Source: Spirochaetales bacterium (GTDB lineage Bacteria; Spirochaetota; Spirochaetia; Treponematales; UBA12059). Taken from it: a stretch of DNA of 33,889 nucleotides. The notes under the pieces were generated by a model, which did no database searches, was not told the DNA's origin, and worked only from the letters and a program-made list of their open reading frames with translations. Below are positions 31,417 to 33,889 of the stretch, one piece after another. Position 1 is the first letter of the stretch, and each line of letters opens with the position of its first letter. Location of the stretch: positions 1-33,889 of the forward strand of contig JAFGJV010000024.1 of the NCBI GenBank assembly GCA_016928955.1, in the 5' to 3' direction. A program made the position numbers and the translations under genes.

Positions 31417-32220
31417 TCAAGAATTGGCTATGCGGCCGCCCGAGCCATCCGGGGCCGCGGGTTCCCTGAGATCGCGGGCCATCATGACCACCTTGTCAAT
31501 GATGGACACGACGACGATGGAGCCGACGACCGCCTCCATGGCCGTGAAGACCCAATACGGTATGTTGGCCACGAAGCGCAAAAGCTCGGCCGCGTACAGA
31601 ACCATGGTCGCCGCCACGGTGATCTTCCCGAGCAGGGTGGTGCGCGGCGTTATCTTCTTTTTAACGCCGATCACCACCAGCACCATGATGGTCTGACCGG
31701 CGAGCCTGGCCACCAGAAGCCCCAAAAACCATACGGGTATGAGATGAAAATAGTAATAGACGAGCGATATGACAAACAGAAGGCTGTAGTCGCTCGCCGA
31801 ATCCATCATCCTGCCGACCCGCGTCACCTCGTTGCCTCGGCGGGACACGTAGCCGTCCAGGAAGTCGGTCAGGAACACGATGACCACCAGGGCTATGAGG
31901 GGATAGCGCATGGGGTAGTCTTTGCTGGCCAGGATGACAAAAAGCACGGTTGGCAGGGTGCTGACCCTGAACAGGGTTATCCTGTTTGCCAGGTTGACGC
32001 GTTCCAGCTTCTGGCCATCAGGTTCTTTGACAAAATCGTTCTTGAATAGCAGGAGCATGAACAGAAGCAGCCCGTGGAAGGCTATTGCGCTGAGGGCAAA
32101 GGGCAGGATGTAGCGCCCCGTGAACCCGAAGGGCAGCGCGTAGCCAAGGAATATGGCAAACTGTCCGGCCAGGTAAACCGCCACCGTGGTGACGATGCTG
32201 GATGTCAGCCTATCGCGCAT
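31417..32220 (-). CDS. CDP-alcohol phosphatidyltransferase family membrane protein
   Basis: This 267-residue integral membrane enzyme makes a phospholipid head-group linkage from CDP-diacylglycerol and an alcohol. The diagnostic motif is complete: Asp119, Asp122-Gly123, Ser126-Arg127 (Ser for the usual Ala), Gly136, Asp140 and Asp144. Two extra N-terminal helices (residues 10-60) precede the catalytic core, which is longer than in PgsA. The alcohol is not predictable. It lies 3 nt downstream of pgsA, and the pair form an operon. The ribosome-binding site (GAGAAAG) is weak, so coupling to pgsA translation is likely. Confidence 0.85.
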   Translation of the reverse strand: MRDRLTSSIVTTVAVYLAGQFAIFLGYALPFGFTGRYILPFALSAIAFHGLLLFMLLLFKNDFVKEPDGQKLERVNLANRITLFRVSTLPTVLFVILASKDYPMRYPLIALVVIVFLTDFLDGYVSRRGNEVTRVGRMMDSASDYSLLFVISLVYYYFHLIPVWFLGLLVARLAGQTIMVLVVIGVKKKITPRTTLLGKITVAATMVLYAAELLRFVANIPYWVFTAMEAVVGSIVVVSIIDKVVMMARDLREPAAPDGSGGRIANS

Positions 32221-32223
32221 GTA

Positions 32224-32802
32224 TCAGTCTTTCTCCGCCAGCCGGCGATAGGCTAGGGCGTAATCGATCATGGTCCACACGGCCGTGGCCGCGCACGCGT
32301 AGAACGTGATCTGGGCAAGCGTTTCGGCTATTGACTGGAAATTCAAAGGCAGGAAACCCCGAGCCAGCACCACCGCTATGCCGGCCCCGCCCGCCACCGC
32401 GTATACCCAGGCCTTGATCTTGCCGGACAGCTGGGCTGCCATGGCCACGCCCTTGCGCATGGCAAGAATGCGGACAAAAGACACGCCCAGGTCTCGGTAG
32501 AGCACCAGGATGAACACCCAGCCGGGCATGAGGCCGCTCATCACAAAGCTGAAGAAATACGTCAGGCGGGCCAGGGAGTCCGCAAAGGGATCAAAGAGCT
32601 TGCCGAAATCGGACACGGTCCCCGTTTTTCTGGCAACCGCCCCGTCCAGCGCGTCCGTGATTTCCATGATGAGGAAGAGGACGACGATGCAGACTGCGGG
32701 CACTATCCCGATTGTTGAAGAAGCGGCCGTTGTGGTAAAAAGCAGGTAGAAAGCCGGCGCCAAGGCTATTCGTAGCCCGGTTACGATTGTTGCTGGAGTC
32801 AT
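32224..32802 (-). CDS. pgsA: CDP-diacylglycerol-glycerol-3-phosphate 3-phosphatidyltransferase
   Basis: This 192-residue membrane enzyme joins glycerol 3-phosphate to CDP-diacylglycerol, the committed step to phosphatidylglycerol. The motif is intact: Asp50, Asp53-Gly54, Ala57-Arg58, Gly67, Asp71 and Asp75 in TDALDGAVARKTG and FGKLFDPFADSL. The FGKLFDPFAD form is typical of PgsA. Five or six membrane helices are seen. The ATG at 32802 begins MTPATIVTGLRI, matching the family. The frame stays open to 33015 but that part overlaps the HAD gene's control region. There is no Shine-Dalgarno. A strong promoter places the transcript start at or near the ATG, so the mRNA is probably leaderless. Confidence 0.88.
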   Translation of the reverse strand: MTPATIVTGLRIALAPAFYLLFTTTAASSTIGIVPAVCIVVLFLIMEITDALDGAVARKTGTVSDFGKLFDPFADSLARLTYFFSFVMSGLMPGWVFILVLYRDLGVSFVRILAMRKGVAMAAQLSGKIKAWVYAVAGGAGIAVVLARGFLPLNFQSIAETLAQITFYACAATAVWTMIDYALAYRRLAEKD

Positions 32803-32808
32803 GAGGCG

Positions 32809-32837
32809 ACTATAGCGACCGTATGGCGCTTGGTCAA
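32809..32837 (-). promoter_or_regulatory. Promoter of pgsA, probably leaderless
   Basis: On the minus strand TTGACC (32837-32832), a 17-nt spacer and TATAGT (32814-32809) make a good sigma-70 promoter. The -10 ends 6 nt before the pgsA ATG, so transcription would start at the start codon. Confidence 0.65.
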
Positions 32838-32932
32838 TCTTTACTATTATGAGGCGGATCCCGAGCGCTTCCGCGGTCCTCCCAGCGCGACTCTCGGGCG
32901 CGGGGCGGCAACCTGCTCGGTTTGGAGGAAAC

Positions 32933-33730
32933 ATGCTTCCTATACGCGACCTCTGTGCCGCTTCCGCGAGCAGGGTCCGCTTTGTCCTATTCGACATAGA
33001 CGACACGATTACCAAGGACGGCTACCTTTTACGTGAGTCGTATGAAGCTATCTGGGCGCTCAGGGAGGCCGGCCTTCAGGCAGTGCCCGTGACGGGACGT
33101 CCCGCGGGTTGGTGCGACCTCATAGCGCGGCAGTGGCCCGTGGCCGGTGTGGTGGGAGAGAACGGCGCCTTTGCCATGTTCCAGAAAAACGGGTCGCTGG
33201 AGCGTATGTACCATCCCCTGGCGCCAGAACCTAGGGCAAACGCGGAGCGCTTGGCCGCCCTGGGTGGCAGGGCAATGTCTGCTTTCCCGGGACTCCGTGT
33301 GGCAAAAGACCAGCCCTTCCGCCTGTTTGACCTTGCTCTGGATTTTGCGGAAGAGGAACCGAACCTGGGGCTAGACACGGCGCGGCGGGTCAGGGAATTC
33401 TGCGTGAACGATGGCGCCGTTGCCAAGGTCAGTTCCATCCACGTGAACGCGTGGTACGGAGCCTACGATAAATTGTCCATGGCCGAACGTTTTCTGGAGC
33501 TTGAATTCGGCTACGATCCAGCCCGAGATGAGGATTCCGTCGTCTATTTTGGCGACTCTCCCAACGATGAGCCTATGTTCAGGCGCTACTCCCTGTCCTG
33601 TGGCGTAGGAAATGTGCAGAGTTTTGCTGAATTTATGGAGCATCCTCCGAAGTACGTGACTTCTCTTTCCTATGGATACGGTTTTGCCGAAGGCGTCGGG
33701 CTGATTTTGAAAATGATTGAAAAACGATGA
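32933..33730 (+). CDS. HAD-IIB family sugar phosphatase-like hydrolase
   Basis: This 265-residue cytoplasmic HAD hydrolase has motif I DIDDT (Asp21 nucleophile, Asp23), motif II TGRPAGW, and motif IV GDSPNDEPMF near residue 215. The large cap between motifs II and III is of the IIB type seen in Cof-like, sucrose-phosphate and mannosyl-3-phosphoglycerate phosphatases. GENGAF is also typical. The substrate is unknown. The start at 32933 follows GGAGG by 4 nt; the open frame back to 32849 lacks a ribosome-binding site. It is divergent from pgsA. No clear terminator follows. Confidence 0.85.
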   Translation: MLPIRDLCAASASRVRFVLFDIDDTITKDGYLLRESYEAIWALREAGLQAVPVTGRPAGWCDLIARQWPVAGVVGENGAFAMFQKNGSLERMYHPLAPEPRANAERLAALGGRAMSAFPGLRVAKDQPFRLFDLALDFAEEEPNLGLDTARRVREFCVNDGAVAKVSSIHVNAWYGAYDKLSMAERFLELEFGYDPARDEDSVVYFGDSPNDEPMFRRYSLSCGVGNVQSFAEFMEHPPKYVTSLSYGYGFAEGVGLILKMIEKR

Positions 33731-33759
33731 ATTTGGCATCGAATTTTGCAAAAAAGCAA

Positions 33760-33789
33760 TTGACACTGGAGAGGCAGGTGGGATAGCTT
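33760..33789 (+). promoter_or_regulatory. Candidate upstream promoter at the right edge
   Basis: TTGACA (33760-33765) is followed at 17-18 nt by ATAGCT/TAGCTT. The -35 is perfect and the -10 weak. It lies about 100 nt before a second, stronger promoter in the same direction. Confidence 0.4.
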
Positions 33790-33861
33790 AAGCGTCGCGC
33801 CACGCGATGGCGGCGCCGAGTGGTTTTCAGTCGTGTCGGACGAGCGTTTTAACAAATCCGC

Positions 33862-33889
33862 TTGACAGAACTTTGAACCTGCGCTATAA
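33862..33889 (+). promoter_or_regulatory. Near-consensus sigma-70 promoter leaving the window
   Basis: TTGACA (33862-33867), exactly 17 nt, then TATAA at the last five bases. It is the strongest promoter match in the window. The gene it drives lies beyond the edge. Strength and tandem arrangement would fit a stable-RNA operon (inference). Confidence 0.7.

Noticed and set aside
32803-33015. N-terminal extension of pgsA
   Set aside because: It would cross the pgsA promoter and overlap the start of the divergent HAD gene, while PgsA proteins begin as at 32802.
1-33889. Mobile elements, CRISPR arrays, prophage or toxin-antitoxin modules
   Set aside because: No transposase, integrase, direct-repeat array, Cas or phage motif was recognised on either strand, and gene composition is even across the window.

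Overview
The window is GC-rich (by eye above 60 %), gene-dense bacterial chromosome with 27 protein-coding genes and no tRNA or rRNA gene inside it. Relaxed lipoboxes, a chromosomal mixture of free-living sugar catabolism genes with an envelope kinase/TPR/CsgG-like cluster, a Thermotoga-type three-gene glycerol-3-phosphate dehydrogenase set, and small hypothetical proteins resembling treponemal ones suggest a free-living or gut spirochaete. That placement is inference and has not been tested by a search. No phage, transposon, CRISPR array or other transferred island is visible, and none of the genes appears broken.

Left part (1-11987): a minus-strand operon for alpha-glucosides. It encodes an AglE-like binding lipoprotein, AglF/AglG-like permeases, a LacI-family regulator and a GH65 phosphorylase fused to beta-phosphoglucomutase. 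Together they would import an alpha-linked disaccharide, split it with phosphate and turn beta-glucose 1-phosphate into glucose 6-phosphate. No transporter ATPase is encoded, so a shared one elsewhere is assumed. Next come a UbiA-family prenyltransferase (minus) and an alpha-glucan phosphorylase (plus). LacI-type palindromes lie in both control regions (7735-7748 and 8932-8943), so one regulator may govern disaccharide and glycogen phosphorolysis together.

Middle (11988-19352): an asparagine synthetase relative lacking the N-terminal catalytic cysteine, a convergent degenerate AAA_14/DUF4143-type protein without the Walker A lysine, a GlpA-like/FAD oxidoreductase/DUF1667 operon, and an ECF operon in which a small membrane protein, sigma factor and zinc-finger anti-sigma factor overlap by 4 nt each.

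Right part (19353-33889): hsp20 with a structured leader, a secreted 5'-nucleotidase lipoprotein, and a six-gene minus operon (CsgG-like outer-membrane protein, coiled-coil protein, glycerophosphodiesterase, membrane protein, TPR protein, membrane-anchored Ser/Thr kinase). Then follow mnmE-mnmG (tRNA wobble-uridine modification), a hypothetical protein, two CDP-alcohol phosphatidyltransferases including pgsA, and a HAD-IIB phosphatase. A near-consensus sigma-70 promoter points out of the right edge.

A recurring theme between genes is hairpins built on TTTCAAAA/TTTTGAAA or CAAAACC/GGTTTTG arms. The most notable leads are the kinase-to-CsgG-like operon, the two enzymes with missing catalytic residues, the hsp20 leader, and the putative LacI operators. 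None of the candidates is a clearly new defence or mobile system.
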